This document shows, one piece after another, positions 1-7,574 of a stretch of DNA of 64,000 bases. Numbering within the stretch: the stretch's first letter is position 1; the number at the start of each line of letters is the position of its first letter. Under the pieces are notes generated by a model, which saw only the letters and a program-made list of their open reading frames with translations, was not told the origin of the DNA and did no database searches. Source of the DNA: Deltaproteobacteria bacterium (GTDB lineage: Bacteria; Desulfobacterota; Desulfobacteria; Desulfobacterales; Desulfatirhabdiaceae); NCBI GenBank assembly GCA_016219185.1, contig JACRBZ010000001.1, forward strand, positions 1 through 64,000. Reading direction: 5' to 3'. A program made the position numbers and the translations under genes.

Positions 1-132
1 CGCCCTTTCTTTATGGTAGTGGGCAGGAGTCCCTTCATCGGTATTTGCAAGGTACGTGAGGGGACTCCTTTGTTCTCCCTCACCTATCTTGCAAATTTTA
101 AGCTATTTTTCCATCATTTATTGTGATCATCC
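1..132. repeat. Non-coding end with a long imperfect hairpin
   Basis: No gene is visible here. Positions 44-62 and 77-95 form an inverted repeat matching at 17 of 19 positions with a 14-base loop. A second pairing is possible: AGGAGTCCC at 25-33 matches GGGACTCCT at 61-69, and it would exclude the first. The block directly follows the broken end of the ketopantoate reductase gene, so it may be the edge of an inserted element or a terminator. I cannot name the element because the window ends. Confidence 0.5.
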
Positions 133-711
133 TTAATTGGCGAGCAGCTTTTTCCAGATCACGCTGTTGATATCGTCAGTAGGTTGAACGTCCAGGCTCA
201 CATCCTTGAATAGCCGAACCATCTTTTCAAAGCCCGGACGGGATACGCCGTCATATGGCCCGATTACCAATAGCGGCCCCAGACCGCCCACATACCGGAC
301 CTCGTTCATACTCACTGGCATGCCGGAATGGGCCGTAATACCACCGACAACCCGTTCGGGCCCCACGGTTTCAGCAATGATTTCAAGATTACCCAAGCCG
401 TTTTGAACCGATAGAACAAGGGTATCCTCCCCTATCATGGGCAAAGCGTTCTCAATGGCCGTGCGGGTGTGATACCCTTTGACCGCGACTATCACCAGAT
501 CCCTAACACCAACTTTGCCGACATCCGAAGTGATCGCTATCCGTGAATGCGTTCTTTCACCATCCGGCCACTGCATCCAAAGCCCTTCTCTGTCGATCAG
601 GCGGACCCGTTCCTCGATCACCTCGATCAGGGTCACCTGGAATCCATTATTTGAAAAAAGACTGCCAAAGATGGATCCCAAAACACCGGCTCCTACAATC
701 GCTATATTCAT
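133..711 (-). pseudogene. Truncated ketopantoate reductase (ApbA/PanE family)
   Basis: The product is 192 residues, against roughly 300 for complete ApbA/PanE 2-dehydropantoate 2-reductases. Its N-terminus is a Rossmann NAD(P) motif, MNIAIVGAGVLGSIFG. The family features continue to a W-K-K-L-L-A-N stretch near residues 186-192, where intact members run on into the helical C-terminal catalytic domain. Here a TAA follows at once, then the hairpin block at 44-95. The start has a good Shine-Dalgarno (AAAGGTGAG). Without the C-terminal domain the enzyme should be inactive. It is the last gene of the leftward operon, about 110 bases after the epimerase. A family member with another role, truncated by an insertion or rearrangement, fits best. 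Confidence 0.7.
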
Positions 712-822
712 GGCTCACCTTTCCCGCCGTATTTTCGGGCTTGCAAAATCACCTTCTGTTCGAACCCCAATTCGGCGATATTTATCATTTATATGATTTC
801 CCTGTCGCATTACCCGCGGTTA

Positions 823-1773
823 TTAAACCGAGACCATCAACCCTTGTCGTCTTTTTTTATCCTCCTGAATCTTTAAATAATGGGAGTAGGTTTTCTGCAT
901 ACCCTGTAAAAATGGCGTGTACGGGATGTCAGACAGTTTTTGAATCTGTGTCCCATCATAAAGCAGGTGATTGTCCAGAGGGAAAGGCAGCGGTATTCCC
1001 TGCTTGATGATCTCGGTACTGCTCAGTTGGGAATATTTCAGTTTTTGACCGCTGATCGTTTCAATCACTTCCACCAGTTGCGGATAAGACACGGCATCCG
1101 GAGCGGAAAGATTTAGAATGCGGTCGAAAAATTTTGGCTCGCCAATGGCGTAGCGGATGAAACACGCCATATCCTCCACCCATACAAAGCTGAAAAGGGG
1201 AAGCGGATCCGACGGAATGATCAGCGGTTGCCTGTTGTAAACAAGATCAAAAAAATAAGTTTCCCGCGGAGCATAATTGTAGCGACCATAGATGATAGCC
1301 GGCCGGAAGATCGTATAGTGAATTCCTTTTGCGTTGCATATTTCCCGGAGTTTGCACTCCGCCCGCCATTTATCGAAGCCATAATCCGACATGGGTCCCA
1401 ATTCAGGCTGAGGATTCAAAACAACAGGGGATTGCTCTTTTACGGGTAAATCATGGCCCGGCGCATAAACAGACGTTGTACTGATAAACAGATAGTGATG
1501 AATTTTCCCCGGCAGGTGATGGATCAGGATTTCAATATCCCCGGGCATATATCCGCAAAAGTCAATTACGGCGTACCATTCCTTGGCGGGAATCCCTGTT
1601 GAAATTGTATCGGGATGTTCACGGTCGCCCACATATTCGGTAACTGAAGGCAATCGCAGGGGCAAATGGCCCCGGTTGAACACATGAACCGCATAATCGT
1701 CTGATTTCATCATATGTTCGACAAAAACGCGCCCCGCAAAATAACTTCCGCCGATAACCAGAATATTTTTCAT
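823..1773 (-). CDS. NAD-dependent epimerase/dehydratase (extended SDR)
   Basis: This 316-residue protein is an extended short-chain dehydrogenase. It has an N-terminal dinucleotide-binding motif (GGSYFAGR, residues 8-15), an S-T-T-S-V-Y stretch near residue 98 and a Y-x3-K pair (YGFDK, about residues 131-135) expected for the catalytic Tyr and Lys. Members act on nucleotide sugars or other hydroxyl/keto substrates, and the substrate here is unknown. It starts 3 bases after the DUF4037 gene stops, so the two are translationally linked. It may be a passenger of the arylsuccinate operon or part of a small module with the DUF4125 and DUF4037 genes. Confidence 0.75.
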   Translation of the reverse strand: MKNILVIGGSYFAGRVFVEHMMKSDDYAVHVFNRGHLPLRLPSVTEYVGDREHPDTISTGIPAKEWYAVIDFCGYMPGDIEILIHHLPGKIHHYLFISTTSVYAPGHDLPVKEQSPVVLNPQPELGPMSDYGFDKWRAECKLREICNAKGIHYTIFRPAIIYGRYNYAPRETYFFDLVYNRQPLIIPSDPLPLFSFVWVEDMACFIRYAIGEPKFFDRILNLSAPDAVSYPQLVEVIETISGQKLKYSQLSSTEIIKQGIPLPFPLDNHLLYDGTQIQKLSDIPYTPFLQGMQKTYSHYLKIQEDKKRRQGLMVSV

Positions 1774-1776
1774 CAG

Positions 1777-2664
1777 TCATTTCCATCTCGTTTGAATCTT
1801 AAGTCCGTGGTCTAAGAGAAAATTGCTTTGACTGTCTGTTAATCCTCGTCCGCGCAGCTCCCGGATCACTTCTGCGCAAATGGTTTCGATGATATCCTGC
1901 TTGTCCCGTATGTTGTCAGTTGCAAAAAGTGACTCGATTTGATTATGGATAAAGGCGCCCAGGATCGGCAGGTCACGGGCCGCCCGATGGCGCCATTTAA
2001 AAAACGGGGCATGCCGATGGTTGAGCAAAAAGACCAGCAGCAGGATATCGGCACTGAACTGTGTCTCAGCGAATCGGGCGGCAAACATTTCACCGCGCTG
2101 GACGGATCGCTTGAAATTGTACTGGCCTGCCCGGGCAGCGCTCATGCAGTGGAATGCTATTTTCATCAGACGGACGGATTCGGGACAGTCAGTAAATAGC
2201 TTCCGGCGGATCTCCGTAAAAATCCCCAACGGATCGGTAAAAATTTTGCCGTTGGTGCAGGCTGCCAGGTGACTTTCAGGAATCGCAAGCCATTGATCCG
2301 CATTCTCGGGAATATGGGAAAGACCGATGAATTTTTTATAAAATGCCGAGATCGTCATCACTCCGACACGGCCCACGCCCCAATGACCGATGATCCGCCT
2401 AAATCCCTGAAAAACAGTGGGCAGCTTTTCATACGCGTTTTGCAACTGATGACCGATTGCCTCATAGTCCTCGTCCGTGAGCCAGATACAAAATCCGGGT
2501 CCCCAATCGTGATCTCGGGATATTTCATCGTCAAAACCGAAACATTCCGAACCTTCTCCAGCCAACCCAACCGCGATACGCGACCGATAACGTGAAAAAT
2601 GTTCCGCAATCATGCGTTCGCCATATAATCGATAATAATTTTCTGAAAGCGCCAGCCCTTTCAT
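1777..2664 (-). CDS. DUF4037 protein, nucleotidyltransferase-like
   Basis: The 295-residue product resembles DUF4037 proteins of unknown function. Residues 38-53 contain GS followed, after 11 residues, by D-H-D (G38-S39, D51, D53). This is the spacing of the metal-binding signature of pol-beta type nucleotidyltransferases. Later segments are helical and contain a conserved-looking H-R-H-A-P-F-F-K-W run near residue 217. I infer a nucleotidyl- or adenylyl-transferase fold, and the target is unknown. DUF4037 and DUF4125 are, as I recall, neighbours or fused in some Firmicutes, and here the DUF4125 gene lies just upstream on the same strand. A 206-base gap separates them, so a separate promoter is possible. 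Confidence 0.65.
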   Translation of the reverse strand: MKGLALSENYYRLYGERMIAEHFSRYRSRIAVGLAGEGSECFGFDDEISRDHDWGPGFCIWLTDEDYEAIGHQLQNAYEKLPTVFQGFRRIIGHWGVGRVGVMTISAFYKKFIGLSHIPENADQWLAIPESHLAACTNGKIFTDPLGIFTEIRRKLFTDCPESVRLMKIAFHCMSAARAGQYNFKRSVQRGEMFAARFAETQFSADILLLVFLLNHRHAPFFKWRHRAARDLPILGAFIHNQIESLFATDNIRDKQDIIETICAEVIRELRGRGLTDSQSNFLLDHGLKIQTRWK

Positions 2665-2870
2665 ATGCGAAGGATTTCAAACAGCTTCATGGATGCAATG
2701 CCTTTTGAATTGCCTGTAAAACCTGAATCGACAATTGTTCATCAGAGGCGGAATACTCAAAATCAATATAATAATCATTTATAATAAACATATTCAAATT
2801 GAGTATATAGATAACCCATCCGACCTGATTGGGCTTGCCCCTTTTCCCGCCTCACAACGATGTTCGCTTG

Positions 2871-3446
2871 TTAAAGACCTCGCTGTTGACGGAAATAGAC
2901 TTCGGCCTGGTTCAGATCCGAAAAGCCGCCCTTTCGCACTAACTGCAACAGCATGCGCAAAGCCAGATTCTCCCTGTTTTCCATGGCCGATTTCACTTGC
3001 CGATAATACAACGCGATCGTCTGATCACCGTAGGTTTCCAGCTCGCAGCGCAGGTATATGCTAAAGTTAGATCCATCGCCGGACGGGTCCGTGCTGCGGC
3101 AGGTGACACCATATAATACGGGGTAGTGCTGCCGGATTTCCTCCTGCCATTTTGTTTCAATGGCAACGATTTTTTCGATCAGCGGATTGTTCTTCAAAGG
3201 CCCGAGAAGATCGTCCATTCGGGCGTATTTTTCAGTCAGCAGATTACGTCCCAGATTTTGTGCTGTTTTCAGATCGTTCAAATAGGATTGCAGCATCTCG
3301 GTTGTCCACAGATCGAAAATACTGCTTCGCACTTTTCGGAACGTATCGGGAGAATTCTGACAAACAACCGGAGTTGCGCTCTTCACACGGCGGAACATGC
3401 GCCATTCGATGTCTAGAATCTTTTGAATCAGGGTTTCATCAGACAT
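2871..3446 (-). CDS. DUF4125 family protein
   Basis: The 191-residue protein begins with the E-W-x-M-F-x-x-V pattern (residues 14-21) that I associate with DUF4125. It is soluble and mostly helical, with no signal peptide or membrane segment, and has an E-x-x-x-Y-G motif near residue 136. Function is unknown. The ATG lies 6 bases after the stop of the von Willebrand gene, so it is co-transcribed with the glycyl-radical enzyme operon. The next gene encodes a DUF4037 protein, a frequent partner. No catalytic residues are obvious. Confidence 0.6.
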   Translation of the reverse strand: MSDETLIQKILDIEWRMFRRVKSATPVVCQNSPDTFRKVRSSIFDLWTTEMLQSYLNDLKTAQNLGRNLLTEKYARMDDLLGPLKNNPLIEKIVAIETKWQEEIRQHYPVLYGVTCRSTDPSGDGSNFSIYLRCELETYGDQTIALYYRQVKSAMENRENLALRMLLQLVRKGGFSDLNQAEVYFRQQRGL

Positions 3447-3452
3447 GACGGT

Positions 3453-5153
3453 TCATTGCCATTTGCTGTAATTTAAAAGGTTACGTAGCAGAGACGGCAG
3501 CGCGTCAATACTGTCCACAAACTGGACAAGCTTGCCGTATTCGAGGCCCAAAAGCACCTTGTTGTCTTTGCTGCAACCGAGCCCCAGGGTCAGCAACTGG
3601 ATACGGTTTTTCCGACACATTTCAATGGCGTTGGATACGCCGGAACCCCAGTTGGAGGCGCCATCGGTGATGTGAATGATAAACGGCTTTTTATGCCTGT
3701 TCTTTAAACTGAGCGCCGTGGCAATGATGGCCTCTCCCGATGCGGTCTTGCCATGGGGCAGGACACTGTAAAAATCGCCGGAGCGATAAATTTCGGTCAA
3801 AAGGCATTTACTTTTGATTTCATTGTAGGCAAAGAGACGGGCCCTGGGATTATAGGCCTTAACAGCCAAAAAGAGAGTCTGGTAAATTTCTTCCGCCTTT
3901 TCCCATCGATTGGGCGCGGACATGGATCCGGTGGCATCCACCAGCAGTATGATATCATTGACAAGCTCAAATGTATCTTTAGATGTCTGGAAAATGGTTC
4001 CGGTGGTCGGAGCCCGGTACAGGCGGCGCCGGTCCATCTTACCGGATGAAAGCCCCCGGTTATTTTCCGTCTTACGTTGCGCCACCGTTCTGATGATAAT
4101 TTTCAAATTGTGCAGCAGTTTCTTGTTGATGCGGCTGCGTGCCCGCATCACGATGTCGTTACTTTCAACTTGCACGACATCTTCTCCGTTTATCACACAG
4201 GCTTTAACCTGATCCGTGAAAACCGGGTTTTTCCGACCGATGATTTTATCGACCTGCTCGATGGCTGCAATCTGTACGGCGCTTAGTTTATTTTCCGCAT
4301 CCGGGTTAAAATCTACGACATTTTTACCCACTTTACGCGCCAGCAGAAACGGATCTCTGGAATCCGTTGACCAATATTTGATTTTTTCAAACAGCCGGCT
4401 CCAGATGGATAAATAAAGATCCAGTCGATAATTGCCTCTTTCAGTCACGCCTTGAATTTTTGGGCATTCATAGATCAGTTGATCCATGATGGAATTGAGG
4501 AGTTGAATGGGTTCCTTATAAAATTTTTCAAGATTGGTGTATTTGGAACCTCCCCTGACGGATCGATCCGCGTAATCTTCTTTATATCGAACGCCGCTCA
4601 GGTCCGCTGCAATACCCCACCAGATGTGGAGCAGCTCTGAAATTGTCGGCGGGTGAGAGGCAATGTCCTGAGCACTGTAAATCGTCATCAACCGGTCAAT
4701 TTCCGTGTATCGACCCATCACGCTCCGATTGGACAAACAGTCCAGATAAACATTTTCACACATGTTGAAATAAATCTGAAATTTATACGCATAGCGCGCC
4801 GGCAGATTTACCCTGGCCATGGCCAGATCCCTGAATCGATGGGTCCACTCGGTTTTCTGATAGGCCCGGCGAATGGTAAGTCCCATCATGCGGTCAACCT
4901 TGGCCGCCGGTATGGGGTATTTGCCCATTACCCATGAGGGATCCAGGCTGATGGCGGAAGAAGACGGCATTCCGGACCATACGATTTCACCGATATTCCC
5001 CTTGATGTATGAGGCGGCTTTTCGTAATCCCATCAACAATCGCGCCATTTCAAGGGCGGCGACAGGGGACTTGTTTCGGCGCCAAAATTCCGAATACCCG
5101 GATTCGCCGACAATGTGAAACCGATTAATGACATTCTCCAGGGCAGTAGTCAT
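3453..5153 (-). CDS. von Willebrand factor A domain protein, partner of MoxR ATPase
   Basis: The 566-residue protein has a long N-terminal helical part (about 1-395) and a C-terminal VWA domain. Its metal-ion-dependent adhesion site is D406-A-T-G-S410, with the usual first serine replaced by threonine. Later MIDAS-like segments are T-A-S-G-E-A near residue 470 and I-T-D-G-A near 495. MoxR ATPases commonly work with VWA proteins, as in CbbQ-CbbO of Rubisco activation, to remodel or metallate a client. The gene follows the MoxR gene by about 70 bases in an operon led by the glycyl-radical enzyme, so the client may be that enzyme or its activase complex. The role is inferred from context. Confidence 0.7.
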   Translation of the reverse strand: MTTALENVINRFHIVGESGYSEFWRRNKSPVAALEMARLLMGLRKAASYIKGNIGEIVWSGMPSSSAISLDPSWVMGKYPIPAAKVDRMMGLTIRRAYQKTEWTHRFRDLAMARVNLPARYAYKFQIYFNMCENVYLDCLSNRSVMGRYTEIDRLMTIYSAQDIASHPPTISELLHIWWGIAADLSGVRYKEDYADRSVRGGSKYTNLEKFYKEPIQLLNSIMDQLIYECPKIQGVTERGNYRLDLYLSIWSRLFEKIKYWSTDSRDPFLLARKVGKNVVDFNPDAENKLSAVQIAAIEQVDKIIGRKNPVFTDQVKACVINGEDVVQVESNDIVMRARSRINKKLLHNLKIIIRTVAQRKTENNRGLSSGKMDRRRLYRAPTTGTIFQTSKDTFELVNDIILLVDATGSMSAPNRWEKAEEIYQTLFLAVKAYNPRARLFAYNEIKSKCLLTEIYRSGDFYSVLPHGKTASGEAIIATALSLKNRHKKPFIIHITDGASNWGSGVSNAIEMCRKNRIQLLTLGLGCSKDNKVLLGLEYGKLVQFVDSIDALPSLLRNLLNYSKWQ

Positions 5154-5222
5154 GTTTTTTCTTTTGTCTTTTTCGGATTCATCTTAAAAACAGTGTGTTA
5201 TCCGGTTATCTGAAAGCTGCCG

Positions 5223-6110
5223 TCATACGCTCTTCAAAATGGCCTCTTTTGTAAAACGCAAATATTCCAGTTCTCCTTTTTCCAGATAACCTTTTTCCAT
5301 CTGCAGCGACAACAAGATGGATTCCAGGGCTTCCTTATTGGTCTGCAGACTGGTGATAATCCCCTGGCGCAGCGTTCCGCCGGCCGCAACCATTTCTCCG
5401 ATCATCAGGGTCGTGCGGGTGGACACGGCAACACCAAGCTCGGAATTGAGACGCAGAACATTGATCGCATCAATGATTTCAGCAGCCTGACTATCTGAAA
5501 CGCCGGTCTTTTTCATCAAGACCTCTTTTTCCACTTCATTGGGCAAATAATCCATCAACAGCACGTAGAAACGATCTCGCAATGCCGGATCGAGCAATTC
5601 CGTTCCGATATATTCGTCTCCTTCGTTCAGCGTGGCAAAAAAGACGACGCCGTCCGCCACCTTCAACGTGCCCAGTTCATCCATCCACACCTTGCGATCA
5701 TCCGAAAGCAGGGAAAATAACATGTTCAATGCCTTGGGGTGCTCGGGTCGATTGATTTCCTCCAGGTGAATGACGCAATTGGGGGTTTGAATGGCTTCCG
5801 GAAAAAGAAATTTTTTATAACGGGTCTGACCGTTTTCCAGGGCATATTCCCCGAACAATTGTCCCGGCTCTGAAAGGATGCCGACCTGAAACGTGGCCAG
5901 CGGCCGCCGGTTCACGGCCGCAAACTGATTGACCACCGAGGATTTGCCGCAACCCTGGCGGCCCGCAACCAGGACGTTGACCGGTTTTTTTTGAGAAATC
6001 TTTTCGATTTTTTCAAGGATCCCGAACGCTTCACTGTCGATGTAGTAGTAAGGATCTTCATCGGGAATATAGATATTCGGGTTATCAGGGACTGACGGTT
6101 TTGATTTCAA
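5223..6110 (-). CDS. bssE: MoxR/CbbQ-type AAA+ ATPase (BssE-like)
   Basis: This 295-residue AAA+ protein has a Walker A motif A-G-R-Q-G-C-G-K-S-S (residues 49-58), a Walker B region V-I-H-L-E-E-I-N, a sensor-1 like F-F-A-T-L-N-E and an arginine-finger region D-P-A-L-R-D-R. This is the MoxR/NirQ/CbbQ group. Toluene operons of Thauera and relatives carry a comparable ATPase, BssE, downstream of the benzylsuccinate synthase genes. It starts 4 bases after the activase gene, so co-translation is likely. Its probable job is ATP-driven remodelling of benzylsuccinate synthase or repair of its activation, with the downstream VWA protein as adaptor. The client is not proven. Confidence 0.75.
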   Translation of the reverse strand: MKSKPSVPDNPNIYIPDEDPYYYIDSEAFGILEKIEKISQKKPVNVLVAGRQGCGKSSVVNQFAAVNRRPLATFQVGILSEPGQLFGEYALENGQTRYKKFLFPEAIQTPNCVIHLEEINRPEHPKALNMLFSLLSDDRKVWMDELGTLKVADGVVFFATLNEGDEYIGTELLDPALRDRFYVLLMDYLPNEVEKEVLMKKTGVSDSQAAEIIDAINVLRLNSELGVAVSTRTTLMIGEMVAAGGTLRQGIITSLQTNKEALESILLSLQMEKGYLEKGELEYLRFTKEAILKSV

Positions 6111-6114
6111 CGCG

Positions 6115-7212
6115 TTACCTCACACACGGGGTTAGACCTGATTTTTTACGCACGCCCATCAAACCTCCGACCGTCGTTTCCCATTGACCGTTTTCAGCGA
6201 TGATTTTGCGATACGCTTCCACATCTTCATTAAAAAGATTGGGGAACCCTTTAAACACATAATTTAATCCCAATCTTTCATATTTAACCTCGGCAAAATT
6301 GTGGTAAGGGATGATATCGATGCCTGAAACACTTTCCCCCAACTCACCTGCAAATTCCGCGATCTGGCGGGCGTGGTCCGGTTCCCAGTAATTAACATTG
6401 TGAACAATCACCATCCGAAGACGCATGTTTGCACCCATGCAGGCCATTTTACGGGCATTTTCCAAAATCAATTGGTTGGATACGCCGGTCCATTTTTTAT
6501 GTTTGCGGTCATCCATGACTTTAATGTCCAATAAAAACAGATCCACATGGGGTAAGACACGCGCTATGGTTTCCCATTTGGCATAAGCCGTCGTATCCAG
6601 AACCGTATGAATTCCGTCCTGCCTTGCGCGTTTGAATAGGGAGATAACAAGCTCGGGATGAAGCAGCGGCTCACTGCCGGACAGGGTGATGCCGCCGCCC
6701 GAAGATTCATAAAACAGTTCGTCGCTTTTGACCTCCCGATACATTTCATCAAGGGTCATGGGTTTGGATGCCAGATATAGCGCCCCGTATTCACACGCAT
6801 CCACACATTGAAAACAGCGCTGGCATTTTTCACGGTCAAACTTCGGAAAATCGATTTCCACCGTCTCTTCAGCAAGTTCGGCAACTGTGAGACCAGCTTC
6901 AGACGGTGAGACATTCAAAGAGCGAAGCGGCGGATCCGGATTGGTTTTGAACCGCCGTTCACGTGGCGGTGTAACCGCTTTTTGCGGACATGCTTCGGCG
7001 CAACGACCGCAACGGACGCATTTATCTTTGTTGTAAAAGAATTCTTGATAAGGATGGATGTTTTCCGGGTTGTGACACCAGGCGCAATGCAGTGGACAGC
7101 CTTTGAGAAAAATTGTTGTGCGAATACCCGGCCCGTCGTTGATGGAATATCTCTGAATGTTTGTAACAAGATATTTTTCTTCTGAAAGCGATTCGGATGA
7201 GATATCGAGCAT
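6115..7212 (-). CDS. bssD: Glycyl-radical enzyme activating enzyme (BssD-type)
   Basis: This radical SAM protein of 365 residues makes the glycyl radical on the BssA-like subunit. The SAM-binding cluster motif is C39-x3-C43-x2-C46. An inserted ferredoxin domain has two further cluster motifs, C65-x2-C68-x2-C71-x3-C75 and C130-x2-C133-x2-C136-x3-C140, typical of activases for benzylsuccinate synthase and related enzymes but absent from the pyruvate formate-lyase activase. A G-G-G-I-T-L-S-G-S-E-P motif near residue 183 is the SAM-contact region. It lies between bssB and the MoxR gene, 37 bases after bssB. In Thauera bssD leads the operon, so the order differs here. Confidence 0.9.
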   Translation of the reverse strand: MLDISSESLSEEKYLVTNIQRYSINDGPGIRTTIFLKGCPLHCAWCHNPENIHPYQEFFYNKDKCVRCGRCAEACPQKAVTPPRERRFKTNPDPPLRSLNVSPSEAGLTVAELAEETVEIDFPKFDREKCQRCFQCVDACEYGALYLASKPMTLDEMYREVKSDELFYESSGGGITLSGSEPLLHPELVISLFKRARQDGIHTVLDTTAYAKWETIARVLPHVDLFLLDIKVMDDRKHKKWTGVSNQLILENARKMACMGANMRLRMVIVHNVNYWEPDHARQIAEFAGELGESVSGIDIIPYHNFAEVKYERLGLNYVFKGFPNLFNEDVEAYRKIIAENGQWETTVGGLMGVRKKSGLTPCVR

Positions 7213-7249
7213 CGTCTATCTCCAAAAGAAGTGATTCATATTCCTCGAC

Positions 7250-7456
7250 CTATATCAACTCTTTGATGTCTTTCCAGGATTCACCTTTTTCAAAACATTC
7301 GCAGGCATCCGTGTTTTTTAAGATCATCTTGCCCCTGATGGCCATGGATGTCTTTTGGGTTTCAGGCAGTTTACTTCTGGCCTGTATACAAATACCTTTG
7401 CTCGGATCTCCGGTTGGAGAAGGCGTAATGTGTTTACACTCTTTACACGTTGGCAT
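7250..7456 (-). CDS. bssB: Small FeS subunit, BssB-like (beta)
   Basis: The 68-residue protein has cysteines in the pattern C4-x2-C7, then C23 and C52, which fits the single [4Fe-4S] cluster of the small benzylsuccinate synthase subunits. The central stretch with K-T-S-M-A-I-R-G-K resembles the beta subunit, which covers the substrate entrance of BssA. Thauera BssB is about 80 residues. The start has a clear AGGAG. The gene lies 118 bases downstream of bssA and just upstream of the activase gene, as expected for a subunit made with its large partner. Assignment to beta rather than gamma is by resemblance from memory. Confidence 0.75.
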   Translation of the reverse strand: MPTCKECKHITPSPTGDPSKGICIQARSKLPETQKTSMAIRGKMILKNTDACECFEKGESWKDIKELI

Positions 7457-7574
7457 GGCGATTCTGCTCCTCTATTAAATTGAGAACTTTTGAAGAAGAC
7501 CGGCCGGCCCTTAAAAGACCGGACGGCGATTTTCATTTTCAATACGGTATCAGCAGATAAAACCCGTTCTAATT

